A program made the position numbers and the translations under genes. Below the pieces are notes generated by a model. That model worked only from the letters and a program-made list of their open reading frames with translations, ran no database searches and was not told where the DNA came from. Positions 49,248-58,827 of a DNA stretch of 64,000 nt are shown one piece after another. The DNA is taken from assembly GCF_024699925.1 (NCBI RefSeq), contig NZ_JAJOMX010000001.1, positions 1,836,001 through 1,900,000 of the forward strand. Reading direction: 5' to 3'. Positions within the stretch are counted from its first letter, which is position 1; each line of letters begins with the position of its first letter. Source of the DNA: Mesorhizobium sp. J428 (GTDB lineage: Bacteria; Pseudomonadota; Alphaproteobacteria; Rhizobiales; Rhizobiaceae).

Positions 49248-50657
49248 ATGAGCGCACCGCGCACTCTCTACGACAAGATCTTCGACGACCACATCGTCGA
49301 CCGGCAGGACGACGGCACCTGCCTGCTCTACATCGACCGCCACCTCGTGCATGAGGTCACCAGCCCGCAAGCCTTCGAGGGCCTGCGCATGACCGGCCGC
49401 ACGGTCCGTCATCCGGAGAAGACGCTCGCCGTCGTCGACCACAACGTGCCGACCTCCAAGGACCGCGTGAACGGCATCAAGAACGAGGAAAGCCGCATCC
49501 AGGTCGAGGCACTGGCGAAGAACGCCGCCGATTTCGGCGTCGAATACTATTCCGAGAAGGACCGCCGCCAGGGCATCGTCCACATCATCGGTCCCGAGCA
49601 GGGCTTCACCCTGCCCGGCATGACCATCGTCTGCGGCGACAGCCACACCTCGACCCACGGCGCCTTCGGCGCGCTGGCGCACGGCATCGGGACCTCGGAG
49701 GTCGAGCACGTGCTCGCCACCCAGACGCTGATCCAGCGCAAGGCGAAGAACATGCTGGTCCAGGTCGACGGCCAGCTCCCGCCCGGCGTCGGCGCCAAGG
49801 ACATCATCCTCGCCATCATCGGCGAGATCGGCACGGCCGGCGGCACCGGCTACGTCATCGAATATGCCGGCGAGGCGATCCGCTCGCTGTCGATGGAAGG
49901 CCGCATGACGATCTGCAACATGTCGATCGAGGGCGGTGCGCGTGCCGGCCTGATCGCGCCGGACGAGACCACCTTCGCCTATGTGAAGGACAAGCCCCGC
50001 GCGCCCAAGGGCGCGGCGTGGGACATGGCGCTCGACTACTGGAAGACGCTGAAGACCGACGAGGGCGCGCATTTCGACCGCATCGTCAGGCTCGACGCCG
50101 CCAAGCTGCCGCCGATCGTCACCTGGGGCTCCTCGCCCGAGGACGTCGTCTCCGTCACCGGCGAAGTTCCTGATCCGGCGAAGATCGAGGACGAGAACAA
50201 GCGCGCCTCGAAATACCGTGCGCTGGAATATATGGGTCTGACCCCCGGCACCAAGATGACGGACGTCACCATCGACCGCGTCTTCATCGGCTCCTGCACC
50301 AACGGCCGCATCGAGGACCTGCGTCAGGTCGCGGCCGTCGTCGAGGGCAAAAAGGTCAACCCCAAGGTCAACGCGATGATCGTTCCGGGTTCCGGCCTGG
50401 TGAAGGCCCAGGCGGAAGCCGAAGGCCTCGACAGGATCTTCATCGAGGCCGGCTTCGACTGGCGCGAGCCGGGCTGCTCGATGTGCCTGGCGATGAACGA
50501 CGACCGCCTTGCCCCGCACGAGCGCTGCGCCTCGACCTCGAACCGCAACTTCGAAGGCCGCCAGGGCTTCAAGGGCCGCACCCATCTGGTGTCGCCTGCC
50601 ATGGCGGGTGCCGCCGCGATCGCCGGCCACTTCGTCGACATCCGCGACTGGAGCTGA
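49248..50657 (+). CDS. leuC: 3-isopropylmalate dehydratase large subunit
   Basis: With LeuD isomerises 2-isopropylmalate to 3-isopropylmalate in leucine synthesis. The 469-residue protein has the three cluster-binding cysteines (C in [10 protein letters not shown] and the pair in GCSMCLAMN) and the motif [13 protein letters not shown] loop [21 protein letters not shown] and [11 protein letters not shown]. Length is normal. leuD is not in the window; in many rhizobia it lies apart. A clear terminator follows. Confidence 0.96.
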   Translation: MSAPRTLYDKIFDDHIVDRQDDGTCLLYIDRHLVHEVTSPQAFEGLRMTGRTVRHPEKTLAVVDHNVPTSKDRVNGIKNEESRIQVEALAKNAADFGVEYYSEKDRRQGIVHIIGPEQGFTLPGMTIVCGDSHTSTHGAFGALAHGIGTSEVEHVLATQTLIQRKAKNMLVQVDGQLPPGVGAKDIILAIIGEIGTAGGTGYVIEYAGEAIRSLSMEGRMTICNMSIEGGARAGLIAPDETTFAYVKDKPRAPKGAAWDMALDYWKTLKTDEGAHFDRIVRLDAAKLPPIVTWGSSPEDVVSVTGEVPDPAKIEDENKRASKYRALEYMGLTPGTKMTDVTIDRVFIGSCTNGRIEDLRQVAAVVEGKKVNPKVNAMIVPGSGLVKAQAEAEGLDRIFIEAGFDWREPGCSMCLAMNDDRLAPHERCASTSNRNFEGRQGFKGRTHLVSPAMAGAAAIAGHFVDIRDWS

Positions 50658-50681
50658 CGGCGTTCAGCCCCTTAGGGTAAG

Positions 50682-50709
50682 AGAGGCCCGGCATGTCCGG
50701 GCCTCTTTC
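50682..50709 (+). terminator. Rho-independent terminator after leuC
   Basis: AGAGGCCCGG at 50682-50691 pairs exactly with CCGGGCCTCT at 50697-50706 over a 5-base loop, followed by TT. It lies 25 bp after the leuC stop and 10 bp before the end of the next, convergent gene, so it may serve both. Confidence 0.8.
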
Positions 50710-50718
50710 CGTTCGAGT

Positions 50719-51024
50719 CTACCGTCGCACGATCTCGTGCCAGGAATCCCATACACCCGGGCGGTCCTTGGCCACCACGAGCGCGAGTTCTTCACGGTCG
50801 AAAACCTCGAACCAGTCGCTCCACTCGACCAGCTCGCGGCCTCCAGCATTCTGGGCGCGTTCCGCCTGGTCGGTATCCTGGTAGGCGATCTGGCCGAAGA
50901 CGAGCGTGAGCATCGGCTGCGTGCCGCCCGCGGGTGAGATGTCCACGATTGCCGGCACGCCGGCTCGCGCGGCGGCCCAGTCGCGGATCGCCTCATGGTC
51001 GGTAAGGGTGACGGTGTCGGTCAT
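50719..51024 (-). CDS. Conserved hypothetical protein, 101 residues
   Basis: A cytoplasmic acidic protein: MTDTVTLTDHEAIRDWAAARAGVPAIVDI, VFGQIAYQDTDQAE, a helical stretch, and WSDWFEVFDREELALVVA. The pattern of a helix followed by a small antiparallel sheet recalls the small ProQ-unrelated proteins seen in rhizobia, but I assign no family. It converges with leuC and is divergent from the GGDEF gene, 116 bp away. Composition and start (GAGAAGAAGAAG) look normal. Confidence 0.7.
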   Translation of the reverse strand: MTDTVTLTDHEAIRDWAAARAGVPAIVDISPAGGTQPMLTLVFGQIAYQDTDQAERAQNAGGRELVEWSDWFEVFDREELALVVAKDRPGVWDSWHEIVRR

Positions 51025-51140
51025 GCTTCTTCTTCTCCTGACTGTAGGCGGTAAGCTCCGCCCTTGATTGCGGTTCCATCCGGCAGTTAACCAGATGTTC
51101 GCCCGCTGTCTGCTAGAACGGGATCAATACGAAGGATTTC

Positions 51141-52367
51141 ATGAGCAGCGCCGTCTTCATCCTGATGATCAATGTCAGCGTTGCGGCGCTGCTGGCGATC
51201 ACGTTTCTGGTGATCGCGAACTACGACAAGGCCTTCGTCTCCGCCCGCTGGATCAGCGCCGCCTATGCCATCGGCGCCGTCTATTCCGCGTCGGAGTTTC
51301 TCATCTCCCGTTTCCCCGCCTCGACGATCGTCGCGACCGCCTCCTATTCGGCCCTGCTCGTCGCAATGTCAGCCTACTGCGTCGGCATCGCCAGAAAATA
51401 CGACGTCCGGCCGCCGTGGCGGATGCTTGTCCTCCTCCTGGTCGGCTCGATCCTGCTGAATCTCTACACGCAGACCCTGCCGCGCGAATTGATCTTGCGC
51501 AATGTACTTTGGCAGCTGCCCTATGGCGTGATCCAGGCGGTCTCGATCTGGGTGATGCTGCATGCCCGCAGGCTCGGCCGCCTCGGCAGGGGACTGGTGG
51601 GAGTGCTGGGGCTGAGCTCGATCTACTTCGTGATGAAGCCGCTGGTCGCGATCGAAACCGGTGGCCCCGGTGGCACGGCCGGTTCCTATCTCGACAGCTT
51701 CTATGCCCTGATCTCGCAGTCGACCGGCATCATCCTGGCGATCGCCGTCGCGCTGATGACGCTCGCCGTCTATGTCGGCAAGATGCTGTCGGACGCGACG
51801 CTGAAGTCGGAGACCGACACGCTGTCGGGCCTGCTCAACCGGCGCGGCTTCGTCGACCGGGCGGACGAGATCCTGCGCACCGCCGACCGCTCGGGCGGGC
51901 CGGTGACGCTCATCCTCGCCGACATCGACCATTTCAAGAACGTCAACGACACATACGGGCACGAGGCCGGCGACCGCGTTATCCAGGCCTTCGCCGGCGT
52001 AATGCGCGAGGTCGCGGGCGAGGAGCATGCCATCGGCCGCATCGGCGGCGAGGAATTTGCCATCGTCCTGTCCGGCACGGAGCTTTCGACCGCCCGGCTC
52101 ATCGCCGAAGGCGCCCGCGTCGCCTTCTCGCAGTCAGCGGTCGAAGGGCTTACCGACATCGCAGCCTGCACGGCCTCGTTCGGGGTCGCGCAGCGCTATT
52201 CCGGGGAATCCTACGAACAGCTGCTGCGCCGCGCGGACATCGCCCTCTACGAGGCCAAGAATTCCGGACGCGACTGCGTCCGCACCGCCCCACCGGTCAT
52301 CCGACCGAATGACAATGGCAACGGGAGCCATACGGAAAACCGCCGCATGTTCCGCGACAAGAGGTAG
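51141..52367 (+). CDS. Diguanylate cyclase (GGDEF protein) with N-terminal membrane sensor
   Basis: Makes cyclic di-GMP. The 408 residues have about six hydrophobic segments (first at 5-25, then near 36-53, 66-83, 95-110, 125-142, 150-168, 190-212) and a GGDEF domain from about 222: DTLSGLLNRRGF, metal-binding D261 in LADIDHFKNVND, and active site GGEEF at 302-306. The inhibitory I-site RxxD, five residues before GGEEF, is absent (GEEH there), so product inhibition at that site is not expected. No EAL domain. It is monocistronic, between convergent neighbours, with a membrane part of unknown signal. Confidence 0.9.
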   Translation: MSSAVFILMINVSVAALLAITFLVIANYDKAFVSARWISAAYAIGAVYSASEFLISRFPASTIVATASYSALLVAMSAYCVGIARKYDVRPPWRMLVLLLVGSILLNLYTQTLPRELILRNVLWQLPYGVIQAVSIWVMLHARRLGRLGRGLVGVLGLSSIYFVMKPLVAIETGGPGGTAGSYLDSFYALISQSTGIILAIAVALMTLAVYVGKMLSDATLKSETDTLSGLLNRRGFVDRADEILRTADRSGGPVTLILADIDHFKNVNDTYGHEAGDRVIQAFAGVMREVAGEEHAIGRIGGEEFAIVLSGTELSTARLIAEGARVAFSQSAVEGLTDIAACTASFGVAQRYSGESYEQLLRRADIALYEAKNSGRDCVRTAPPVIRPNDNGNGSHTENRRMFRDKR

Positions 52368-52373
52368 GTTCGC

Positions 52374-52736
52374 TCAATCGCAGACGCGGCGTGCCGGGGT
52401 CGGGACAACGCCGTCCGGCAGGCCGTACATGTAGCTGCGGCCCTTGAACATGCCGGGCACGGTACGGCAGTTCCGATAGGAACGGCGTTCGGCACCTTCC
52501 TCGTCATAGTATCCGTCAGGCTCGGCGACACCCTGCTGCGCCTGATACTCCGCCAGCACGTGGCCCTTCCCGACAATGATGCGCTTGTAGCCGGCAGGGC
52601 TGTACACGATCAGGTTGCCGAACGAATCCGCATGATATCGCTCGCCATATGCATCTCCGGCGAGCGCCGGGACAGCCGCGACGACCAGGCCCGCCGCAAG
52701 CGGCAGGACGCGAAGGATGGGGAATTTCGAACGCAT
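52374..52736 (-). CDS. Small exported protein
   Basis: A 120-residue precursor with a signal peptide (MRSKFPILRVLPLAAGLVVA...ALA, cleavage near residue 26). The mature 94 residues are Tyr/Gly-rich: GERYHADSFGNLIVYSPAGYKRIIVGKG, then SYRNCRTVPGMFKGRSYMYGLPDG, ending VCD; two Cys may form a disulfide. Related short proteins are found widely in rhizobia without function. It converges with the GGDEF gene with 6 bp between stops. The earlier in-frame ATG at 52808 has no signal-like start. Confidence 0.75.
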   Translation of the reverse strand: MRSKFPILRVLPLAAGLVVAAVPALAGDAYGERYHADSFGNLIVYSPAGYKRIIVGKGHVLAEYQAQQGVAEPDGYYDEEGAERRSYRNCRTVPGMFKGRSYMYGLPDGVVPTPARRVCD

Positions 52737-52903
52737 GGCCTGTCCTTTCCGGGCGAAAGCTTCCGTTCCGTTCGATCCGAGATTTAACCATTTCTTAACC
52801 ATTGTCACTGTTTGCCGTTCCCGTCGGCGCAGGGATTAAGAAACATGGTTAACGAGGATCGCGCCGGCTTGAAAAAGATCCCGGCAGGAGGCTAGCTATC
52901 GTC

Positions 52904-53347
52904 ATGGGGGCATTCTTCAGAAAAGGCTCGCACGGAGCTCTCCTTGCGGCGGGACTGACAGCCGCGTCTCTGCTGGCCGGCTGCGCATCGGACGGTATGT
53001 CTCCCGCGACCGCCTCTCTGGCGCCCGGGGCGTCTGGTGCCGCGGCAGCGGACATAGCCGACGCAGGCGCGGACGCAGCGACCTCGGCGGAGGCCGCCTC
53101 CTATGACGACAATGCCTTCTATGCCGGCCGCGCGATCTATCGCTGCGACAATGGCGAGAGCCTCGAAGTGAACAATACCGTCACGCAGGTGGCGCTGGGC
53201 CTTCCCGACGGATCGGTGATGGAACTTCCGGCCTCGCCGGCCGATTCGCACACCCGCTATGTGAAGGATCAATACGCCTTCGTGTTCGACGGCGCGGAGG
53301 CGCTGTATTTCCGTCCCAAGGCGGCTCCGGCGACCTGCAAGCGCTGA
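52904..53347 (+). CDS. MliC-like lipoprotein (lysozyme-inhibitor fold)
   Basis: A 147-residue lipoprotein: signal peptide with lipobox LLAGC (Cys near 27), an Ala-rich linker (30-62), then a domain YRCDNGESLEVNNTVTQVALGL...SHTRYVKDQYAFVFDGAEALYFRPKAAPATCKR whose pattern (Y.C..G, short beta strands, closing Cys) matches MliC/PliC inhibitors of c-type lysozyme. Exposed inhibitors protect peptidoglycan. It lies 196 bp upstream of sdhC on the same strand, with no sign of joint function. The assignment is by pattern only. Confidence 0.75.
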   Translation: MGAFFRKGSHGALLAAGLTAASLLAGCASDGMSPATASLAPGASGAAAADIADAGADAATSAEAASYDDNAFYAGRAIYRCDNGESLEVNNTVTQVALGLPDGSVMELPASPADSHTRYVKDQYAFVFDGAEALYFRPKAAPATCKR

Positions 53348-53543
53348 CAGACGCCGAAAGAGCGGAAATCTTCAATCGATTGAACGTCATATCGGTCAAT
53401 TTCAGGTACTAAATACCGCACCCGGCACGCCTTTCCGGCTTTGACGCGGTGCAAAAACCGCACTAGAAGGCAGGCACGAAAAGTCGCATTTCGGCCAGCC
53501 AAACGCCGCACGCGGAGTAGGGCCAGCCGCTCCCGGGGGAGCC

Positions 53544-53954
53544 ATGTCCGCACCAGCCACCCGACACAAGCCACGCCCGCTGTCGCCACATCTGCAGGTC
53601 TATAAATTCATCCCGACGATGGCGATGTCGATCTTCCATCGCATCACCGGCGGCGCGCTCTATGTCGGCACGCTGGTGATGGCCTGGTGGATCACCGCGG
53701 CCGCGGGTTCCGAAGACTATTACGGCTTCGTCAGCGGCATCGTCGGCTCGTGGTTCGGCCAACTGGTCCTGTTCGGCTTCAGCTGGGCTCTGATGTTCCA
53801 TCTGCTCGGTGGCGTCCGCCACCTTATCTGGGACACCGGCGCCTATATGGAAAAGCACACCGCGACGAAGCTCGCCATTGCTACCGCCATCGGCTCGGTC
53901 GTGCTGACGCTGGCCATCTGGATCGTCGTGTTCGTGATGAGGAGCGGCGCATGA
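53544..53954 (+). CDS. sdhC: Succinate dehydrogenase cytochrome b556 subunit
   Basis: Membrane anchor and heme/ubiquinone site of complex II. The 136-residue protein has SPHLQVYKF, the conserved SIFHRITG with quinone-site residues, and three helices (about 40-58, 66-88, 108-130), with heme-ligand candidate His in MFHLLGGVRHLIWD. It overlaps sdhD by 4 bases (ATGA). Start at the ATG after GGGGGAGCC. Confidence 0.95.
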   Translation: MSAPATRHKPRPLSPHLQVYKFIPTMAMSIFHRITGGALYVGTLVMAWWITAAAGSEDYYGFVSGIVGSWFGQLVLFGFSWALMFHLLGGVRHLIWDTGAYMEKHTATKLAIATAIGSVVLTLAIWIVVFVMRSGA

Positions 53955-54487
53955 GCAAGTCTTCCACCGACATGCGCACCCCTCTCGGCCGCGTGCGCGG
54001 CCTGGGCGCGGCACATGAGGGCACCGGTCATTTCTGGGCGGTCCGCCTGACGGCGATCGCGCTGATCCCGCTCACCTTCTTCATGATCGGCCTTCTGTTC
54101 TCCATGATCGGCGCCGACTTTGTCCAGATGCGGACGACGCTGGCCAACCCGTTCGTCTGCCTGCTGCTGCTCATCACCATCGGCTCGGGCCTCTACCATA
54201 TGTGGCTCGGCATGCAGGAGATCATCCTGGACTACGCGCACAGCGAATTCTGGAAATACGGTCTTCTGATCCTCAACACCTTCTTCGTCTTCGCGATCGG
54301 TGCGCTCTGCGCCTTCTCGCTGCTGAAGATCGCATTCGGAGTTCCAGCACCTTGGCCAAGGCAGCATCCTCACCCACGGCCAACGGCAAGGCCTACACCT
54401 ATGTCGACCACAAGTTCGACGTCGTCGTCGTCGGCGCCGGTGGCGCGGGCCTGCGCGCAACGCTCGGCATGGCCGAGCAGGGCCTGA
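53951..54487 (+). CDS. sdhD: Succinate dehydrogenase membrane anchor, missing its usual stop
   Basis: Second anchor subunit of complex II. Residues 1-131 match Sdh[22 protein letters not shown], three helices near 34-55, 68-88 and 104-128, heme-ligand His (H83) in [15 protein letters not shown]. Relatives end about at LLKIAFG. Here no stop occurs and the frame runs a further 48 residues of Pro/Arg/Ser-rich sequence over the first 136 nt of sdhA in another frame, giving 178 residues. Such a tail lies in the cytoplasmic or membrane-exit side and could disturb assembly with SdhB. Either the stop codon was lost by mutation or a base error hides it. Confidence 0.85.
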   Translation: MSKSSTDMRTPLGRVRGLGAAHEGTGHFWAVRLTAIALIPLTFFMIGLLFSMIGADFVQMRTTLANPFVCLLLLITIGSGLYHMWLGMQEIILDYAHSEFWKYGLLILNTFFVFAIGALCAFSLLKIAFGVPAPWPRQHPHPRPTARPTPMSTTSSTSSSSAPVARACAQRSAWPSRA

Positions 54488-56229
54488 AGACAGCCTGCAT
54501 CACCAAGGTCTTCCCGACGCGCTCGCACACCGTCGCCGCACAGGGCGGCATCGCCGCCTCGCTGCGCAACATGGGTCCCGACCACTGGCAGTGGCACCTC
54601 TACGACACCGTGAAGGGCTCCGACTGGCTGGGCGACGTCGACGCGATGGAATATCTCGCCCGCGAGGCGCCTGCCGCCGTCTACGAGCTCGAGCACTACG
54701 GCGTGCCCTTCTCCCGCACCGAGGAAGGCAAGATCTACCAGCGCCCGTTCGGCGGCCACATGCAGAACTTCGGCGACGGCCCGCCCGTGCAGCGCACCTG
54801 CGCGGCTGCCGACCGCACCGGCCACGCCATCCTGCACACGCTCTACGGTCAGTCGCTGCGCCACTCGGCCCAGTTCTTCGTCGAGTATTTCGCGCTCGAC
54901 CTGATCATCGAGGATGGCCGCTGCACCGGCGTCGTCGCCTGGAACCTCGATGACGGCACCATCCACCGCTTCGCCGCCAAGATGGTGGTGCTGGCGACCG
55001 GAGGCTACGGCCGCGCCTACTTCTCCGCCACCTCTGCCCACACCTGCACCGGCGACGGCGGCGGCATGGTTGCCCGCGCCGGCCTGCCTCTGCAGGACAT
55101 GGAGTTCGTCCAGTTCCATCCGACCGGCATCTACGGCGCCGGCTGCCTCATCACCGAGGGTGCGCGCGGCGAGGGCGGCTACCTGGTCAACTCCGAAGGC
55201 GAGCGCTTCATGGAGCGTTATGCGCCCTCGGCCAAGGATCTTGCCTCGCGCGACGTCGTCTCCCGCTGCATGACGCTGGAGATCCGCGAGGGCCGCGGCG
55301 TCGGCAAGAACAAGGACCACATCTTCCTGCATCTCGACCATCTCGACCCGGCCGTGTTGCACGAGCGCCTGCCCGGCATTTCCGAGAGCGCCAAGATCTT
55401 CGCCGGCGTCGACGTGACCAAGGAGCCGATCCCGGTTCTGCCGACCGTTCACTACAACATGGGCGGCATCCCGACCAATTACTGGGGCGAGGTGCTGAAC
55501 CCGACGCCGGAGAACCCGGACGCGGTCTTCCCCGGTTTGATGGCCGTCGGCGAGGCCGGCTGCGCCTCCGTGCACGGCGCCAACCGCCTCGGCTCCAACT
55601 CGCTGATCGACCTCGTCGTCTTCGGCCGCGCCGCCGCGATCAAGGCCGGCCAGGTGGTCGACCGCGAGGCGGCGATCCCGACCATCAACGAAGCGGCGGT
55701 CGACAAGATCATGGACCGCTTCGATCGCCTGCGGAACGCCAACGGCTCCACCCCGACCGCGCAGCTGCGCGAGAAGATGCAGAAGGCGATGCAGGCGGAC
55801 GCGGCCGTGTTCCGCACACAGGAGTCGCTGGAAAACGGCGTCAAGCGCATCTCCGAGATCTGGGGCGAGCTCAAGGACCTCAAGGTTCACGACCGGTCGA
55901 TGATCTGGAACTCCGACCTGGTCGAGACGCTAGAGCTGGAGAACCTGATGGCCAACGCCATCACCACCGTCGTCGGCGCCGAGGCGCGCAAGGAAAGCCG
56001 CGGCGCGCACGCCCGCGAGGATTTCTCCTCGCGCGACGACGTCAACTGGCGCAAGCACACCCTGTCCTGGCTCGACACCGACACCGGCAGGGTCACCCTC
56101 GGCTACCGGCCGGTCCACGTCGAGACCATGCTGCCGGAGAACGAGGGCGGCATCAGCCTCGCCAAGATCGCGCCCAAGGCGCGGGTGCTGAGATGGCCCT
56201 TCAGCCGGGAGATTTCCTCAGTCTGTTAG
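54352..56229 (+). CDS. sdhA: Succinate dehydrogenase flavoprotein subunit
   Basis: Catalytic FAD subunit of complex II. The start is a TTG giving [20 protein letters not shown]; no ATG or GTG is suitable. GAGGAG at 28-33 binds ADP, H59 in [10 protein letters not shown] carries covalent FAD, and [20 protein letters not shown] and [11 protein letters not shown] are intact. At 625 residues it is about 12 longer than usual: after [14 protein letters not shown], where relatives end with one aromatic residue and stop, it reads [13 protein letters not shown]. That tail comes from the AT-rich inserted gene whose start lies inside it. Confidence 0.94.
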   Translation: MAKAASSPTANGKAYTYVDHKFDVVVVGAGGAGLRATLGMAEQGLKTACITKVFPTRSHTVAAQGGIAASLRNMGPDHWQWHLYDTVKGSDWLGDVDAMEYLAREAPAAVYELEHYGVPFSRTEEGKIYQRPFGGHMQNFGDGPPVQRTCAAADRTGHAILHTLYGQSLRHSAQFFVEYFALDLIIEDGRCTGVVAWNLDDGTIHRFAAKMVVLATGGYGRAYFSATSAHTCTGDGGGMVARAGLPLQDMEFVQFHPTGIYGAGCLITEGARGEGGYLVNSEGERFMERYAPSAKDLASRDVVSRCMTLEIREGRGVGKNKDHIFLHLDHLDPAVLHERLPGISESAKIFAGVDVTKEPIPVLPTVHYNMGGIPTNYWGEVLNPTPENPDAVFPGLMAVGEAGCASVHGANRLGSNSLIDLVVFGRAAAIKAGQVVDREAAIPTINEAAVDKIMDRFDRLRNANGSTPTAQLREKMQKAMQADAAVFRTQESLENGVKRISEIWGELKDLKVHDRSMIWNSDLVETLELENLMANAITTVVGAEARKESRGAHAREDFSSRDDVNWRKHTLSWLDTDTGRVTLGYRPVHVETMLPENEGGISLAKIAPKARVLRWPFSREISSVC

Positions 56230-56687
56230 AAATGGCGATCTCGTACGTTATCGAGCAAAGGGCTAGGAAGAATCGTCAAGAACTACTTGAAGTGCGGGAC
56301 GCGTTGAAGAAACTTCGATTCTCGAAAGAGACTATTGAAATAATTAGGTCTATACAGGATGCAGATGAGGCCGACTATATTATATATCAAGCGGGGCGCG
56401 CCTCGATAAAACAACGGGATACTCGTCGATCTGTTGAAGCCTCATTCGAGATTTTGGAGCGTTTCGGCACGAAACGCGGAATTAGCATCAAAGCGGGACG
56501 ATTGATCGATCAAATCAGGAATGCAAAATTTGGAATAAGACATGAGATAGAAATGTCCTATTTCAACGCAATTAAGGGCGTCTCCAAAATAGAGACAGAA
56601 ATTATTACTAAGAAGATTGAAGAATTGAATGAAGCGATCGAGAAATTGGATGAAAGTCTCGGCGGCGCGATAATGTCGGAGGCCTAA
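56193..56687 (+). CDS. AT-rich unknown gene wedged between sdhA and sdhB
   Basis: A 164-residue, all-helical protein without signal peptide or membrane helix; two helical halves, charged Lys/Glu-rich C-terminal coiled coil (about 128-155, [26 protein letters not shown]), and no motif I recognise. Counting single 60-base lines by eye gives about 37-45% G+C, against well over 60% for sdhA and sdhB, and codons ending in A/T are common: a sign of recent transfer. The start (ATG 56193, or 56232) overlaps the end of sdhA, and its own end carries GGAGG that serves as the sdhB ribosome site, so it is translated within the operon. No partner genes or repeats flank it. Possible defence, regulatory or selfish role is not shown. 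Confidence 0.75.
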   Translation: MALQPGDFLSLLEMAISYVIEQRARKNRQELLEVRDALKKLRFSKETIEIIRSIQDADEADYIIYQAGRASIKQRDTRRSVEASFEILERFGTKRGISIKAGRLIDQIRNAKFGIRHEIEMSYFNAIKGVSKIETEIITKKIEELNEAIEKLDESLGGAIMSEA

Positions 56688-56688
56688 T

Positions 56689-57468
56689 ATGGTTGAACTC
56701 ACCCTCCCCCGGAACTCCAAGATCAATCTCGGCAAGACCTGGCCGAAGCCGGCGGGCGCCACGAACCTGCGCGAATACCGCATCTACCGCTGGTCGCCCG
56801 ACGACGACCAGAACCCGCGCCTCGACACCTATTATGTCAACCTCGACGATTGCGGGCCGATGGTGCTGGACGGCCTGCTCTACATCAAGAACAAGATCGA
56901 CCCGACGCTGACGCTGCGCCGCTCCTGCCGCGAGGGCATCTGCGGCTCCTGCGCGATGAACATCGACGGCACCAACACGCTCGCCTGCACCAAGGGCATG
57001 GACGACATCTCGGGCGCCGTGCGCGTCTACCCGCTGCCGCATATGCCGGTCGTGAAGGACCTCGTGCCCGACCTGACCGTTCCCTACGCCCAGCTCACCT
57101 CGATCGAGCCCTGGCTGCAGACCGTGTCGCCCGAGCCAGCCAAGGAATGGCTGCAAAGCCATGAAGACCGCCAGAAGCTCGACGGGCTTTACGAGTGCAT
57201 CCTTTGCTTCTGCTGCCAGACCTCGTGCCCGAGCTACTGGTGGAACGGCGACCGCTATCTCGGCCCGGCCGTGCTGCTGCAGGCCTATCGCTGGCTGATC
57301 GACAGCCGCGACGAGGCCACCGGCGAGCGCCTCGACAACCTGGAAGACCCCTTCCGCCTCTACCGCTGCCACACCATCATGAACTGCGCCCAGGCCTGCC
57401 CCAAGGGCCTGAACCCGGCCAAGGCGATCGCAGAGATCAAGAAGATGATGGTGGAGCGGCGGGTCTGA
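56689..57468 (+). CDS. sdhB: Succinate dehydrogenase iron-sulfur subunit
   Basis: Electron-transfer subunit with [2Fe-2S], [4Fe-4S] and [3Fe-4S] clusters. The 259-residue protein begins [21 protein letters not shown]. Cysteines for the 2Fe cluster are in [18 protein letters not shown] and TLACTKG; the other clusters use [17 protein letters not shown] and [18 protein letters not shown]. Length is normal. Its ribosome site lies in the tail of the AT-rich gene, so its output may depend on translation of that gene. Confidence 0.96.
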   Translation: MVELTLPRNSKINLGKTWPKPAGATNLREYRIYRWSPDDDQNPRLDTYYVNLDDCGPMVLDGLLYIKNKIDPTLTLRRSCREGICGSCAMNIDGTNTLACTKGMDDISGAVRVYPLPHMPVVKDLVPDLTVPYAQLTSIEPWLQTVSPEPAKEWLQSHEDRQKLDGLYECILCFCCQTSCPSYWWNGDRYLGPAVLLQAYRWLIDSRDEATGERLDNLEDPFRLYRCHTIMNCAQACPKGLNPAKAIAEIKKMMVERRV

Positions 57469-57473
57469 CCGGT

Positions 57474-57608
57474 GACATCATCCTCGGGCTCGCCCCGAGG
57501 ATCTGCCGGCATGCTGGACAATAAAGCGTGGAAGCATCCTGCCGTCAGCGTGCGAAGGCAGGTGGATGCTCTGGGCAAGCCCGACTTGTTGCCGTGACCG
57601 GCAACAAG
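57474..57608. repeat. Single repeat arm plus hairpin after sdhB
   Basis: 57474-57505 carries one arm of the TCCTCGGG family, without a near partner. CTTGTTGCCG (57585-57594) pairs perfectly with CGGCAACAAG (57599-57608) over TGAC, a likely end of the sdh transcript though without a T run. The rest of the 254-bp gap shows nothing recognised. Confidence 0.6.
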
Positions 57609-57722
57609 GACGAACCAGCATCGCCCGCTGGCTTGTATCCGGGTTTCCGGTGACCTCGATATTAGAAATCAGGGTTGATACAAACGGCTCGCGCGGGTGC
57701 CCCTGGTCGTCTTCGTTGAGTC

Positions 57723-58379
57723 TCAAACGTGGCCGCCGAGCACCGATGAAAGGAAGCTCTGGGCGCGCGCGGTCTTGGGCGCCGAGGGATAGCTGATGAC
57801 CTTTTCTCCCGCGAGATCGCTCGCCGTGATGCGCTTGCGGTCCGCCAGGGCATGGCCGCGCGGCAGGAGGCAGACGATGATGCTCTTGGCCAGCGTCTTG
57901 GAGGTCACGTCCTCGTTCTCGACCGGCGAATGGACGAGGCCGAAATCATAGAGGCCCTGCGCCACCAGCGTGTGGATCTTCTGCCCGTCCAGCACGTCGA
58001 CCTGCAACTGCAGGTCCGGCTGGCTCTCGCCGTAGATCTCTATCGCCATGGGCACCAGCGCGCCACCGAAGGTCGCCAGCGTCGCGATGCGCAGCGACAG
58101 GCGCCGCAGCGGCGAAGTCTCGAGCCCGAAACTCTCGATCAGCGCGAGCTGCTGGAACAGTCGCTGGCCGTGCTCGTAGAGCAGTTCGGCCTCGGGCGTC
58201 GGCCTGAGCTTGCCGCCGGAGCGGCTGAACAGCGGCACGCCCAGCGTCGTCTCCATCTGCTTCAGCGTCTTCGACGCGTTGGGCTGGGTCGTGTGCAGTT
58301 CCTGCGCCGCGACGGTGACCGAGCCGGTCTTCATGTAGACGAGGAAGCATTCGAGCTGGCGGATCTTCAGCCGATGCAT
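57723..58379 (-). CDS. LysR family regulator, C-terminally truncated
   Basis: Starts as a normal LysR protein: MHRLKIRQLECFLVYMKTGSVTVAAQELHTTQPNASKTLKQME (helix-turn-helix, residues 4-45) and a substrate-binding domain (LRIATLATFGGALVPMAIEIY, YDFGLVHSPVENEDV). It stops at residue 218 after AQSFLSSVLGGHV, while family members reach about 300 residues. The second half of lobe 2 and the return strand are missing, and no other frame downstream supplies them. It may be a dominant-negative or inactive remnant. It lies before an uptake operon on the same strand and may once have controlled it. Confidence 0.8.
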   Translation of the reverse strand: MHRLKIRQLECFLVYMKTGSVTVAAQELHTTQPNASKTLKQMETTLGVPLFSRSGGKLRPTPEAELLYEHGQRLFQQLALIESFGLETSPLRRLSLRIATLATFGGALVPMAIEIYGESQPDLQLQVDVLDGQKIHTLVAQGLYDFGLVHSPVENEDVTSKTLAKSIIVCLLPRGHALADRKRITASDLAGEKVISYPSAPKTARAQSFLSSVLGGHV

Positions 58380-58827
58380 GAGCGTGTTTCCTTCTCATTT
58401 GCATTCCTCTGTGGGCAATGCCTGAGCCCACAAGCGTTATCCGATCGATTCGAAGCCCGTCCATCTCAGCCTTCTTTACCTCATCAGCGGCTACGCCACG
58501 CAGGGGAATCCTGGCTGTGATCGAGGACATCGCCACCGAGTATTTGCCGGCGTGGTGGCCAAGCCCGATACGGTTATGCGCGAGGGGGAAGCGTGGGAAC
58601 AAGATGATGCGTCAGCATTTCCCTGGCCACTAATCCGCGGTCCACGACGATGTGATGCGGATCGGCCGCCGCCTATGCTGGAACTTTTTGTCCCGCACGA
58701 ACAGCCGACTCCTGAGTGTTTTCCTCACGGAGGGCGAGTTGAAGAAGCCGGTAAGTTCTCGGGGGAAATCAACAGCATGAACGTCACCACCGCGCACGCC
58801 GCGGAAGAGCCTAGTCAGCTTGAACAG
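58380..58827. other. Intergenic region, no gene recognised
   Basis: About 450 bp between the LysR start and the end of the asparaginase-domain gene. Short frames exist but none has a ribosome site and family resemblance. The LysR promoter should lie here. Composition looks average and no repeat was recognised. Confidence 0.5.

Noticed and set aside
54370..55890. Minus-strand frame opposite sdhA
   Set aside because: Antisense shadow of a certain gene.
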